Source: Rahnella inusitata_A (GTDB taxonomy: Bacteria; Pseudomonadota; Gammaproteobacteria; Enterobacterales; Enterobacteriaceae). Taken from it: a stretch of DNA of 64,000 nt. Made by a program: the position numbers and the translations under genes. Under the pieces are notes generated by a model that was given only the letters and a program-made list of their open reading frames with translations, searched no databases and had not been told where the DNA came from. Location: positions 1-64,000 of the forward strand of contig NZ_CBCPJJ010000011.1 in the NCBI RefSeq assembly GCF_965118895.1, given 5' to 3'. Positions 40,337 through 50,016 of this stretch are shown in pieces (positions within the stretch are counted from its first letter, which is position 1; each line of letters starts with the position of its first letter).

Positions 40337-41539
40337 ATGGAACAACAACGCAAGGCCGCGCACAGCGGCTGGTATCACGAAACTCAATGCAGCCAGCAGG
40401 GTCATCTGCCGCTAAATCCGCATGCTGCGTTGGCACAGGATCGCTTTCTGCTCGGGCAAGATGCACAACTCGACCCGACGCTGCGTTCGCTTTTCCATGA
40501 GCGTCAGGGATTACTTAATGCCTCCCGCGCCTGTTACGACGTGCTTTTTCCCGACAGTTTGAAGGTTTCCCGCACCGAGACATTATCTCTATATGACCGG
40601 CTGAGCAGCGCGCTGACCGTCGCGCAGGTTAGCGGCGTACAGCCACTTTGTAGCCATTACGCCGCACGCCTCGCCCCGCTCTCCAGTCCTGACGCCTCCC
40701 GTGAAAGCAACATCCGCCAGACCCATATAACTCAGTTCGCCAGATTACTCGCAACCCAGCCGACCTTAATTACTGCACCTATGCTGAGCCAGCTCAATGA
40801 CGTCGGCCTGAGCACACAGGACATTGTGACCTTTACTCAGCTGATCGGTTTTGTGAGTTATCAGGCACGCGTACTGGCAATTTTGAACGGACTTCGCGGC
40901 CGGGCGGCAGCGGTATTGCCGGGCTTCCCTTCTCCGGAAGGTTGCGAGCAGAAAGGGTATTCTCTGGCGATGTTGCAATGGTCCTCGCGGCTCCCGGAAG
41001 TCGCTCCCGAAAGTGCCAGTCAGCATCAGCAGGATGTGCTGGATTTGATTGCACCGGACGCCCGCTCTTCTTCTTTCTATACCTTGCTGGTACACAACGC
41101 AGATGCACTGAGCGAATTCTCCGCCGTATTTAACAACGTTATGCAGGCGGGCGAGCGCCCGAAAGCCGCGTGGCGCGAACTTGCGGCGGTGGCCACTTCA
41201 GAGCTTAATGGGTGTTTGTACTGCGCGGGGATCCACGGCCGGTTGTATCTGGAAGCTGAAGGCCGTGCGGAATTAATCGAACAGCTGTTTGAAGCCACTT
41301 ATCGTGATGACGTGGTTGATGCAGTTTCGCAGAAACAGGCCGGCAGCGCAGAAGCGGCCTTGCTGGAAAGCGTGATTGCCCTGACCCGTACTCCGGAGCG
41401 TTTTGATGCGCGGCTGCTGCACGGGCTATCTGACGCGGGTTACACTGCCACGCAATCTCTGGATATTTTGCTGACGGCCGCGTTGTTTAGCTGGTCGAAT
41501 CGTCTGATCCAAACGCTGGGCGATACATTGAGTCAATGA
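40337..41539 (+). CDS. AhpD/carboxymuconolactone decarboxylase-like two-domain protein
   Basis: 400 residues, made of two CMD/AhpD-like halves. The C-terminal half has the redox motif ELNGCLYCAGIHGR (CxxC plus His) of alkylhydroperoxidase proteins. The N-terminal half (about 40-195) resembles the CMD-domain partner without cysteines. The two appear as separate genes (Avi_7169/7170-type families) in other bacteria, so this may be a fusion. Probably a peroxide- or electrophile-reducing enzyme; substrate unknown. AAGGA lies before the ATG. Confidence 0.7.
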   Translation: MEQQRKAAHSGWYHETQCSQQGHLPLNPHAALAQDRFLLGQDAQLDPTLRSLFHERQGLLNASRACYDVLFPDSLKVSRTETLSLYDRLSSALTVAQVSGVQPLCSHYAARLAPLSSPDASRESNIRQTHITQFARLLATQPTLITAPMLSQLNDVGLSTQDIVTFTQLIGFVSYQARVLAILNGLRGRAAAVLPGFPSPEGCEQKGYSLAMLQWSSRLPEVAPESASQHQQDVLDLIAPDARSSSFYTLLVHNADALSEFSAVFNNVMQAGERPKAAWRELAAVATSELNGCLYCAGIHGRLYLEAEGRAELIEQLFEATYRDDVVDAVSQKQAGSAEAALLESVIALTRTPERFDARLLHGLSDAGYTATQSLDILLTAALFSWSNRLIQTLGDTLSQ

Positions 41540-42125
41540 TCGGCTAATTTCCATACTTTCTCACTGATGCTTTAATCTTCAACTCCGGCAGGATTTTCCC
41601 CTGCCTGAGACTTCAATTGTAAATGCCCCCACCGTTTAACCGCTCTAAGTCGTACTAATCTTATTTTCAATCGGAAATTTAGTGTTAAAACCAGAAGCAG
41701 ATCACATTACGCTATTTATCGTTTTCCACCGTCCTTCACCATCCTGTCTTTTGTGGATAAAGTAACGCACAGACACGCATAAGCAGATTTATTCACTGCA
41801 TATTCAATGGTAATGAGTGAATGCAGCCACCTTTAAACCCTCTGAAAAAACAAAACACATATGCATTTAGAGATGATTATTCATACAACATATTCGCATT
41901 GCCTATTTCAAAAACATAAACGTTAATTCTGCATAACATTTCGAACACAGTTTAATCAGGACGGAAAAGTTATATGTAACCGAATATGTCAAACTCCTTG
42001 CCTCATTTACGAAGATAGTGAACATTACCTGCCGTCATCCCATCTTATAACAATGCAAAGGGTGCTTAATTCGCGCCACTTATGCGTTTCCGCCATACGG
42101 CCGGAAGGAATAAACAGAGGTACGA
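41540..42125. other. Long AT-rich gap upstream of dtpA, no gene seen
   Basis: 586 bases without a supported reading frame. It holds a GGCAGG/CCTGCC hairpin at about 41590-41608 without a T-run and a TTCCG/CGGAA hairpin (42088-42106) just before the dtpA ribosome site. It is probably the dtpA control region; in E. coli tppB is OmpR-dependent, but I could not assign OmpR sites here. Confidence 0.5.
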
Positions 42126-43637
42126 GTGTCAACTGCAAACAAAACACCTAACAACGAAAGCGTGAGTCTGAACGCCTTCAAACAGCCAAAAGCGTTTTAC
42201 CTGATTTTCTCCATCGAACTTTGGGAACGTTTTGGTTATTACGGCCTGCAAGGGATCATGGCGGTTTACCTGGTCAAGCAACTTGGCCTAAGTGAAGCCG
42301 AATCGATCACCCTGTTCTCATCCTTCAGTGCGCTGGTCTACGGCTTCGTGGCTATCGGTGGCTGGTTGGGTGATAAAGTGCTGGGTTCCAAACGCGTGAT
42401 CGTGCTGGGTGCGATTGTGCTGGCGCTGGGTTATTCCTTCGTTGCGTATTCCAACCACGAAGTTTTCTGGGTTTATCTGGGTATGGCGACCATCGCCGTT
42501 GGTAGCGGTCTGTTTAAAGCAAATCCATCCTCATTGCTTTCTACCTGCTACGAAAAAGATGACCCGCGTCTTGATGGCGCATTCACCATGTATTACATGT
42601 CAGTTAACATCGGTTCGTTCTTCTCCATGCTTGCCACCCCGTGGTTAGCCGCGAAGTACGGCTGGAGCGTCGCGTTCTCTCTGAGCGTCGTCGGTATGCT
42701 GATCACTATCGTGAACTTCATGTTCTGCCGCAAATGGGTAAAACGTCAGGGTTCAAAACCGGACTTCGAACCGTTGCAATTCCAGAAGCTGCTGATGGTA
42801 TTGGTCGGCGTTGTGGCGCTGGTGTTCATTTCCAGCTGGCTGCTGCATAACCAAACCATCGCACGTATGGTTCTGGCTTTGGTTTCTGTGGGTATCATCA
42901 TTGTCTTTGCGAAAGAAACTTTCGCGATGAAAGGAATTGCACGTCGTAAGATGATTGTGGCCTTCCTGCTGATGATGGAAGCCGTTGTATTCTTCGTTCT
43001 GTACAGCCAAATGCCAACTTCCCTGAACTTCTTCGCGATCCATAATGTGGGTCACGATCTGCTGGGTATCAGCTTCCAGCCAGAGCAGTTCCAGGCACTG
43101 AACCCGTTCTGGATCATGGTTGCCAGCCCGCTGCTGGCCGCGGTTTACACCAAAGTCGGTGACCGTATGCCAATGCCGCACAAGTTTGCGATCGGTATGG
43201 TGTTATGTTCCGGTGCATTCCTGGTGCTGCCGTGGGGTGCAAGCCTCGCTAACGAACACGGTATCGTCTCCGTTAACTGGCTGGTACTGAGTTATGCGTT
43301 GCAAAGTATCGGTGAGCTGATGATTTCTGGTCTGGGTCTGGCGATGGTGGCACAGCTGGTTCCGCAACGTCTGATGGGCTTCATCATGGGCGCATGGTTC
43401 CTGACAACCGCTGCTGCGGCAATTATCGCAGGCTACGTAGCGAACCTGACCGCCGTTCCGGCGGATATCGAAGATGCCCACGCGTCTCTGGCGATTTATA
43501 GCCACGTTTTCCTGCAGATTGGTATTGCGACCGCTGTGATTGCCCTGCTGATGCTGGTGACCGCGTCTAAATTGCACCGCATGACCCTCGATCGCGACAC
43601 TGACGAAAAACAACCTGAACTGTCTTCTGCGCAATAA
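42126..43637 (+). CDS. dtpA: DtpA, proton-dependent di/tripeptide permease
   Basis: 503 residues, a POT/PTR-family transporter with 14 predicted membrane segments. The family motif ELWERFGYYG is at residues 31-40, and FYLIFSIELWERFGYYGLQG matches E. coli DtpA (TppB). Imports di- and tripeptides with protons. The start is GTG, with AGAGG five bases upstream. Followed by its own terminator. Confidence 0.96.
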   Translation: MSTANKTPNNESVSLNAFKQPKAFYLIFSIELWERFGYYGLQGIMAVYLVKQLGLSEAESITLFSSFSALVYGFVAIGGWLGDKVLGSKRVIVLGAIVLALGYSFVAYSNHEVFWVYLGMATIAVGSGLFKANPSSLLSTCYEKDDPRLDGAFTMYYMSVNIGSFFSMLATPWLAAKYGWSVAFSLSVVGMLITIVNFMFCRKWVKRQGSKPDFEPLQFQKLLMVLVGVVALVFISSWLLHNQTIARMVLALVSVGIIIVFAKETFAMKGIARRKMIVAFLLMMEAVVFFVLYSQMPTSLNFFAIHNVGHDLLGISFQPEQFQALNPFWIMVASPLLAAVYTKVGDRMPMPHKFAIGMVLCSGAFLVLPWGASLANEHGIVSVNWLVLSYALQSIGELMISGLGLAMVAQLVPQRLMGFIMGAWFLTTAAAAIIAGYVANLTAVPADIEDAHASLAIYSHVFLQIGIATAVIALLMLVTASKLHRMTLDRDTDEKQPELSSAQ

Positions 43638-43666
43638 TCGCAGAGAGCTTTTGATCATGGTTGACG

Positions 43667-43695
43667 AACGCCTCCTCCGGGAGGCGTTTTTTTTT
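43667..43695 (+). terminator. Terminator of dtpA
   Basis: Nine-bp perfect stem AACGCCTCC-TCCG-GGAGGCGTT and a T-run. Confidence 0.92.
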
Positions 43696-43768
43696 GGAGT
43701 AATTTAGCAAATGTGTTCATTGTGTTAGGATTGTGTAAGTTAAAACTTACCGAACCGGGTCTTTTCTG

Positions 43769-44323
43769 ATGAGCCAGAATTACAGCAAATACGAACAACT
43801 CACCCGTTATCTGGCTGCGGATATACTGAAAAACAAAAAGTCATTTTCCTGGCGACGCATCATTGTCAGGTGTATTAAACAGCCTCATCACCGGTATATC
43901 TTTTGGTGGCGGATTGCGAGTTATCTCTATTCCACCGACAGCCATTTTTGTAAAAGCCGTGCACGTAAGATCAATTTTTCACTTATCAAAAAGTACAGCA
44001 TTGAAATTATGCTGGGTGCGCAAATCGGAGAAGGAATCAGACTGCCTCATTTCACGGGCATTGTGATTAACCCCTATTGCGTTATAGGAAACAATGTCCG
44101 GATCCGGCAAAACACCACCATCGGAATCAAAGAGGATGTCGGCGGCACAAGCGTGTGCATTGGCGATAATGTGGATATCGGCGCGAATTGCTGCATCATA
44201 GGTAACGACATTACTATCGGCAACAATGTCGTTGTTGGGGCGATGTCTTATATCAATAAAAGCATCCCGGAAAACGCAGTTTGCTATACCGAGAAAACGA
44301 CTAAAATCATCATCGAAACCTGA
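43769..44323 (+). CDS. CysE-family acyltransferase (left-handed beta-helix)
   Basis: 184 residues. After a basic N-terminal region with aromatic residues, the C-terminal half is a hexapeptide-repeat beta-helix (GAQIGEGIRLPHFTGIVINP, IGNNVRIRQNTTIGIK, IGDNVDIGANCCIIG), as in serine acetyltransferase and sugar O-acetyltransferases. A cysteine-synthesis role is unlikely given its size and place; exopolysaccharide or sialic-acid acetylation is more likely. It is AT-richer than its neighbours and inserted next to dtpA, hinting at transfer. Convergent with the next gene. Confidence 0.75.
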   Translation: MSQNYSKYEQLTRYLAADILKNKKSFSWRRIIVRCIKQPHHRYIFWWRIASYLYSTDSHFCKSRARKINFSLIKKYSIEIMLGAQIGEGIRLPHFTGIVINPYCVIGNNVRIRQNTTIGIKEDVGGTSVCIGDNVDIGANCCIIGNDITIGNNVVVGAMSYINKSIPENAVCYTEKTTKIIIET

Positions 44324-44339
44324 TATTTCAGTATCGCAC

Positions 44340-46235
44340 TCACCCCAAATAATAGCGCCCCTTCCCACCCTGTTTAGCCCGGTACATCGCAGCATCTGCA
44401 CGGGCCATCAGGGTTTCTGGCATCAGCGGCTGACGCGCACGCCCGACGGCGACGCCGATACTCGCAGACAGCGCCACCGGTATACCGGCTACTTTTTCCA
44501 CCGAACCGAGCGCGCCTATCAGATCGATACAGATACGGCTTACGTCTGTTTCAGTGTTGCCCAGATGAGTCAGTAATACGGTAAATTCATCGCCCGCCAA
44601 ACGTGCGACCATATCCTGTGAACGCAAATTGTCGCGCAGGGTGTGCCCGAAAAATTTAAGAACCAAATCGCCAAATTCGTGCCCATAGGTGTCGTTGTAC
44701 GCTTTAAAATTATCAATATCCAAAAAGAGCAATGCGATATCTTTGTCTGCCTTTTCTTGTTGTCTGGCAGCGTAAATCAGAGACTGTTGAAATGCCCGGC
44801 GGTTTGGCAGGCCGGTCAGGGAATCATGGTTAGCTTCGAACTCCAGCTGAGCCTGAAGTTTCTTTATCTCGGTGATGTCTGTTGAGAGCCCGTAATAGCC
44901 GTTACGCACATCATCGCAGGGAATAAGTGTTGTGTGTAAAACGCCGCCCATCCCGTGACCTGAATCCGCAGGCAATTCAATTTCATAGCTGACGGTCTGT
45001 CCCTGTAAAACCTGGCGGATAAAGGGCTGAATGACCTGATAACTCGCGTAACCCACCACATCGCGCACCTGCTGCCCGCGGACTTTTTCCTCTTCCACAC
45101 CGTACCAGTTGGCATGGAAGTGATTCACAAAGGTGTACTGCTCACTGGCATCCACATGGCAGATTAGCGCGGGAATGTTATCGGTGATTGCGCGCAGACG
45201 GTTTTTACTTTCGGTGAGTTCCCGCTCACGCGTCAGACGCTGAGCAATTTCCTGATGCAGCTGGTCCATTGCTACCTGTAGTTCGATGGTCCGCGCAGCG
45301 ACCCGTCGCTCAAGATCCCCCTGAAGCGAATACAGCGCCTGTTCGATGTGCTTACGCTCGGTAATATCGCTGATGACCACGATGTAGTGATGTGCTTCGC
45401 CTGCGGCGTTGCGCACCAGCGAGGCGGTGAGCGTGACCCAGAGCGTGCTGCCATTGGCGCGTTGCAGAAGTTTTTCCACACTGAAGCTGTTTATTTCGCC
45501 AGAGAGCAAGCGGGGAATAAGAATGTTTTCAGCGTAAACATCGTCGGCATGGGTGACGTCGTGCAGCAGACACGAGCGCAACTGATACTCAGCATAGCCA
45601 AGCATATTGCAGACTTGCGGATTGATGCGCAGCCAGCGCCAGTCGAGCGCCACCAGGGAGAACCCCACCGCCGCATGCGCAAAAGTTTGCTCAAACAGGG
45701 CTTCACTTTTGGCCAGATTGTCTTCGACGGTGGCGGTGTACTGACGGTTCTCCAGATGCAGGATGTAGCTTTGCACCAGCGCCGTCATATCCAGCAATGT
45801 CTGCTGATCTTCATCGCTCCATCCACGCGGCTGATCGTCAAGCAGACAAAAAGATCCGAGTGCCACACCTTCTTTCGAATACAGCGCGCAACCGGCGTAA
45901 AACACGATATGAGGGTCTCCCGCCACCAGCGGATTATCGTGGAAACGCAGGTCAAGTCTGGCATCACTGACAATGAGCGGGCCGGATCCCAAAATGGTGT
46001 GGCCGCAAAAAGAGGTATCGCGGGGAGACTGATTAATATTCAGGCCAGTCTGGGACAAAAACCACTGACGGTCCGCGTCAATCAGTGAGACCACTACCGC
46101 TTTAGCCTGAAACTGCCGGGCAGCCATGCGGGTGATGCGGTCTATCTCCTCGATTCTGGGCGAATCCAGTATGCCCAGAGACGCCAGGATGGTCAGACGC
46201 GCCTGTTCATCTACTGCCTGTTGAGGGACTAACAT
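44340..46235 (-). CDS. Diguanylate cyclase with GAF and PAS domains
   Basis: 631 residues: GAF (about 20-165, with GHTILGSGPLIVSDARLD), first PAS (about 180-295), coiled coil, second PAS (about 345-460), GGDEF (about 470-631). The active site reads AGDEF, which is still compatible with activity, with an RxxD inhibition site (RSQD) five residues before it. Makes cyclic-di-GMP in response to unknown cytoplasmic signals. No membrane segments seen, so soluble. Confidence 0.9.
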   Translation of the reverse strand: MLVPQQAVDEQARLTILASLGILDSPRIEEIDRITRMAARQFQAKAVVVSLIDADRQWFLSQTGLNINQSPRDTSFCGHTILGSGPLIVSDARLDLRFHDNPLVAGDPHIVFYAGCALYSKEGVALGSFCLLDDQPRGWSDEDQQTLLDMTALVQSYILHLENRQYTATVEDNLAKSEALFEQTFAHAAVGFSLVALDWRWLRINPQVCNMLGYAEYQLRSCLLHDVTHADDVYAENILIPRLLSGEINSFSVEKLLQRANGSTLWVTLTASLVRNAAGEAHHYIVVISDITERKHIEQALYSLQGDLERRVAARTIELQVAMDQLHQEIAQRLTRERELTESKNRLRAITDNIPALICHVDASEQYTFVNHFHANWYGVEEEKVRGQQVRDVVGYASYQVIQPFIRQVLQGQTVSYEIELPADSGHGMGGVLHTTLIPCDDVRNGYYGLSTDITEIKKLQAQLEFEANHDSLTGLPNRRAFQQSLIYAARQQEKADKDIALLFLDIDNFKAYNDTYGHEFGDLVLKFFGHTLRDNLRSQDMVARLAGDEFTVLLTHLGNTETDVSRICIDLIGALGSVEKVAGIPVALSASIGVAVGRARQPLMPETLMARADAAMYRAKQGGKGRYYLG

Positions 46236-46400
46236 GATGGACTCTCAATGATTACCGTTGGACAACTCAGCAAGTCTACTGCGTTTACCCGAAAAAACGG
46301 CGCTGATTCCACCCATTGCGGGCAAAAATCAGAATAGTGACAGATCATTAAAAAACTAATTAGTTAACAATATTTAAACATTGAGAGGGAAATCAAATCA

Positions 46401-47432
46401 TTAAAGGGAACTGACCCAGTTAACATGCGTAGCGCCAGGATGCCCCGATTCCTCGGCGTCGCGACGGAAGCGGTCGCGCATCTCCGACGGCGTGGCTCCG
46501 TAAAACTCATGAAAATACCGGCGCAGCACGCTCAGTTCTAAACCGCACTGACGGGCAATCACGGCCAGGCTTTGATCAGACAGAGAAGACGTGCGCAACA
46601 GACGCTTCGCCAGCAGGACGCGGCGGCTACGGATAAACTGCGCAATGCCGCCAAGCGGTTCGAACAAGCGATACAGGCCCGAACGGGAAATCGCAAAATG
46701 TTTGCACAGTGCATCAATGCCGATCGGCTTGCTCAGATGCTTCTCAATGTGCAGACAGATACGTTCAAGCCGTGCGCTTTGCTCAAAAGGATGCTCCACT
46801 TTTTTACCGGCGATCAGATGCAACGTTTGCAGGAAGACCGATGCAGCACCTTCGCCAGTGCTAAGCACTTCCTGCTCGGTCATCTGATCAAAAACCTGGA
46901 CCATGGTCGCGAAGTGATTGCGTAAAATAATATTCACCGGCGATGACGCAGGAACGCGCTTGCCGTGTAACGAGGCGATATCCACATTAAAATTCAGGCT
47001 GTGCTTGGGCATAATGATGTACTGATAGGTACCGAGACGCGGTTTCACATCACCCGGATAAACGTGGATTTGTATCGGTTGCGACATATCCTGGATCAGG
47101 ATGTCACCCTGTGAGAGCTGAAAACGCTCGCCAAAACACAGGCAGTCCATTCCGCCGATAATCACGATAAAAATGACGATATGATCGGGCATTGAGAACA
47201 GGTTACCGTACTGACGGTTAATATCGTGCTCGCTGACCGTCAACACGCCGCCAATCACACGGCCAAAGTTATAACCGGTGACGCCCCAGTCAAACTCTTC
47301 ACGGTTTTTGTCCGGCAGCTCCAGTTTGAAACCGGCGCTCGACATCCCGTCTTCCCATTCATAAAAACGGGTTTCGAAATCCTGATAAATGTTGGCACCA
47401 TCAACAATCTTTCGCGAAGACGAGTCGCTCAT
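46401..47432 (-). CDS. AraC-family transcriptional regulator
   Basis: 343 residues. The C-terminal DNA-binding domain has two helix-turn-helix motifs (IGIDALCKHFAISRSGLYRLFEP and LAVIARQCGLELSVLRRYFHEFYGATPSEMRDRFR). The N-terminal domain (about 1-200) resembles the AraC-binding-like fold of FeaR/XylS relatives. ATG 47432 is used; the frame to 47528 has no supporting site. Target unknown; the adjacent divergent small gene is a candidate. Confidence 0.85.
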   Translation of the reverse strand: MSDSSSRKIVDGANIYQDFETRFYEWEDGMSSAGFKLELPDKNREEFDWGVTGYNFGRVIGGVLTVSEHDINRQYGNLFSMPDHIVIFIVIIGGMDCLCFGERFQLSQGDILIQDMSQPIQIHVYPGDVKPRLGTYQYIIMPKHSLNFNVDIASLHGKRVPASSPVNIILRNHFATMVQVFDQMTEQEVLSTGEGAASVFLQTLHLIAGKKVEHPFEQSARLERICLHIEKHLSKPIGIDALCKHFAISRSGLYRLFEPLGGIAQFIRSRRVLLAKRLLRTSSLSDQSLAVIARQCGLELSVLRRYFHEFYGATPSEMRDRFRRDAEESGHPGATHVNWVSSL

Positions 47433-47602
47433 TTCATCACCATGAATTAAGATAATTCCTAAAAGATACGCTACGCGCCGCTGCGAAATCAATCTCCCGG
47501 TGAAAATAACCATAAGGAAATGAGACACCCAATTTGCTATTCTTAACTAGCACGTTTTCAACCCTCACCCCGATGACTCGCCCAACACACCAGGAAAAGC
47601 CG

Positions 47603-47872
47603 ATGGAAAAACGAAAAGTCCTGGATGAAGGACGTCAGTTAAAACGTATCAATGCCGAAACCCGGCGTCAGTCTCATATGCATAAATGGTTCGCCATCGT
47701 GGCAGCGCTCGACTGCGTGCTGGTGATTTTCTACGATCAGGATATGCGTAACATTGTCTTCTCCGCAGGAGTTTGCATTGTTTGTACCGTTCTGTGGCTG
47801 AAAGGCCGTAAACAATCACGCGGATACCGACGTGAGTGGGATAAAAAGTTCGGGACAAAGAAAGATCTTTAG
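47603..47872 (+). CDS. Small membrane protein, unknown
   Basis: 89 residues (MEKRKVLDEGRQLKRINAETRRQSHMHKWF...) with two hydrophobic segments (FAIVAALDCVLVIFY and IVFSAGVCIVCTVLWL) and basic ends. AGGAA lies seven bases before ATG 47603. Divergent from the AraC gene and possibly regulated by it. No family recognised. Confidence 0.6.
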   Translation: MEKRKVLDEGRQLKRINAETRRQSHMHKWFAIVAALDCVLVIFYDQDMRNIVFSAGVCIVCTVLWLKGRKQSRGYRREWDKKFGTKKDL

Positions 47873-48131
47873 TCCGAGCAGGCGTTGTCATCCGATTTCC
47901 TTCCCTTTTAGCCAAAAACCTTCCTGACATCATAAAGAAATTCCGAAATGTTATAGCCACCGTTCATTTTTTCGACGACGGGCAGGGGAAATAACGTTAT
48001 CGTCCTGAAAAAAACGCTTCGCGGTTAATTGATCGTTATTCACCCGAATAAAATGTTGAATACTTTACTTAGCACATGATAACCAATTGAATTTTAGAAT
48101 TTAAAAACAACCTTAATATTCTGATCCATTT

Positions 48132-49892
48132 GTGAGTAATAATTGCAAAAACCTGATGGGTTATTGCCCGAACGGCCGGGCCACATCACCTTCATTTTCT
48201 GCTCGGGGTATTTCACTCATGCTTACTGATATTGCGATATGCCAGGCAGTTCTCGATGCCCTTCCCGAAGCTACAGTATTAAAAGACGATCTGCGTAAGC
48301 TGGTATTTCTTAATCAGAAAGCCAGCGAGTTTTATGGTCGGCCTCGTGAAGAACTGATTGGTGAAGACGTCTCCTTCTTTACAGACCCTGAACAGGCCGC
48401 ACGCCAGCGCGAGCGAGATATTGAAATACTGACAACCGGTGAAAAAACTGTTCATGAAGAAACGATGATTGACCCGGCCGGAAAACGACGCAATGTGCTG
48501 GTGAGGAAATCCCGCGTTACGCTCGAACAACGGCATTATATTCTCACCTCGATCATGGATATTTCTCTGCTACGAAATTCCGAGGCACAGATCCGCTATC
48601 TGGCTCGCCATGATGTATTAACTGGCCTGCCAAACCGCACCGCATTAAATGAAGAACTCAGCCAGATTGCCGCACAACGAATGTATCGTTCGGAAACCTA
48701 CGCCCTGCTTTTACTCAATCTGAATGATTTTAATTACATTAACGACACCTATGGGTATCAGGCCGGAGACGCTATTTTATGCGAATTTGGTCAGCGTTTG
48801 AGAAATGAAGTGGGCACCTCTGGTATCGTTTCGCGCATAGGCGGTGATGAATTTTCTATTATTCTGCGCGACAGCCCGACCAGTGAGATGACGCATAATC
48901 TGGCGCTGGAAATACTGGTGATGATGCGTCAACCTTTTACACTGACGCGCGCTAACCCACTCATCACGCTTTCCTTTGGGATTGTCATGTTTGGCGCTGA
49001 AAATATTACCGCCGGTGAAATTATGCGTCGCGGGAATACCGCTCTTCTCGAAGCCAAGCAGCGCGGAAAAAATGTTTTTTCGTTTTATTCAGAATTACTC
49101 GATGCCAGCACGGTCAGCAAACGCATCATGGTTAAAGCGCTGGCCGAATCGTTATCCAAAGAAGGCGATTTGACCTGCGTGTATCAACCGATCCTGCGCA
49201 GTCGCGATGAGAAAGTGGTCTGCGTGGAAGCGCTGGCGCGCTGGAATCACGGTGTGCTGGGCGCGGTGTCTCCGGTGCAGTTTATTGCGCTGGCCGAAGA
49301 GACCGGTCTGGTCATTCAGCTGGGTGAAATTGTCCTGCGTCAGGCTTGCCGGGATATAAAACAATTCAATCAGCTCAATCTGGCGATCAACGTTTCGGCC
49401 GTGCAACTGGGTGAACCCGATTTTGGCGCGCGGATCCAGGCGTTGCTGGCTGAAGAGGGTTTCCCGACTTCACGCCTTGAACTCGAACTGACCGAAACGT
49501 CGGTGATGAATGCGAACCCCACCAGCCTCAGTCATCTGATGGAACTGCGTAAACTGGGGGTTAAAATCTCACTGGATGATTTCGGTACCGGGTATTCCAG
49601 CCTCAGTTTGCTCAAGGATATCTCAGTAGACAGCGTGAAAATCGACCGGTCGTTTGTGCAGTATGTCACAGAAGTGAACGATACTGCCGCCATTGTTACC
49701 GCAGTCTCTCAGCTCGGCAATAAAATGCATCTCAACGTCATTGCAGAAGGCGTTGAAAATCAGCTACAAAAATCCTTTTTAGTATCAGCAGGTTGCTCGC
49801 ATCTTCAGGGGTATCTTTTTTCACGCCCGGTGCCGGTAGAGGTTTTGAAAACGCTGTTAGGCGCCGAAATGGATATCTTAGTCAGCAATTAA
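48132..49892 (+). CDS. PAS-GGDEF-EAL cyclic-di-GMP enzyme
   Basis: 586 residues: PAS (about 35-145), GGDEF with intact IGGDEF near 240, EAL (about 335-580) with VEALARWNH, DDFGTGYSSL and AEGVEN. Both synthase and phosphodiesterase motifs look intact; the RxxD inhibition site is not seen. The true start is uncertain: GTG 48132 gives the frame shown, ATG 48219 (MLTDIAICQAV) would remove 29 residues and starts nearer the PAS domain; neither has a good ribosome site. Confidence 0.88.
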   Translation: MSNNCKNLMGYCPNGRATSPSFSARGISLMLTDIAICQAVLDALPEATVLKDDLRKLVFLNQKASEFYGRPREELIGEDVSFFTDPEQAARQRERDIEILTTGEKTVHEETMIDPAGKRRNVLVRKSRVTLEQRHYILTSIMDISLLRNSEAQIRYLARHDVLTGLPNRTALNEELSQIAAQRMYRSETYALLLLNLNDFNYINDTYGYQAGDAILCEFGQRLRNEVGTSGIVSRIGGDEFSIILRDSPTSEMTHNLALEILVMMRQPFTLTRANPLITLSFGIVMFGAENITAGEIMRRGNTALLEAKQRGKNVFSFYSELLDASTVSKRIMVKALAESLSKEGDLTCVYQPILRSRDEKVVCVEALARWNHGVLGAVSPVQFIALAEETGLVIQLGEIVLRQACRDIKQFNQLNLAINVSAVQLGEPDFGARIQALLAEEGFPTSRLELELTETSVMNANPTSLSHLMELRKLGVKISLDDFGTGYSSLSLLKDISVDSVKIDRSFVQYVTEVNDTAAIVTAVSQLGNKMHLNVIAEGVENQLQKSFLVSAGCSHLQGYLFSRPVPVEVLKTLLGAEMDILVSN

Positions 49893-50016
49893 ATCAGTCT
49901 TTCATAAGCGCCATAAATAACTCAAAACACCTTATTAATTCATTCAATTGGCGCTCGTCCCTGTTTTACTGACATGATCCGAGGCTGATCAATTACGCCG
50001 TTTAAGGAAATACAAC

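Noticed and set aside
45348..46088. Plus-strand frame of 246 codons opposite the GAF-PAS-GGDEF gene
   Set aside because: Antisense shadow of a well-supported coding region.
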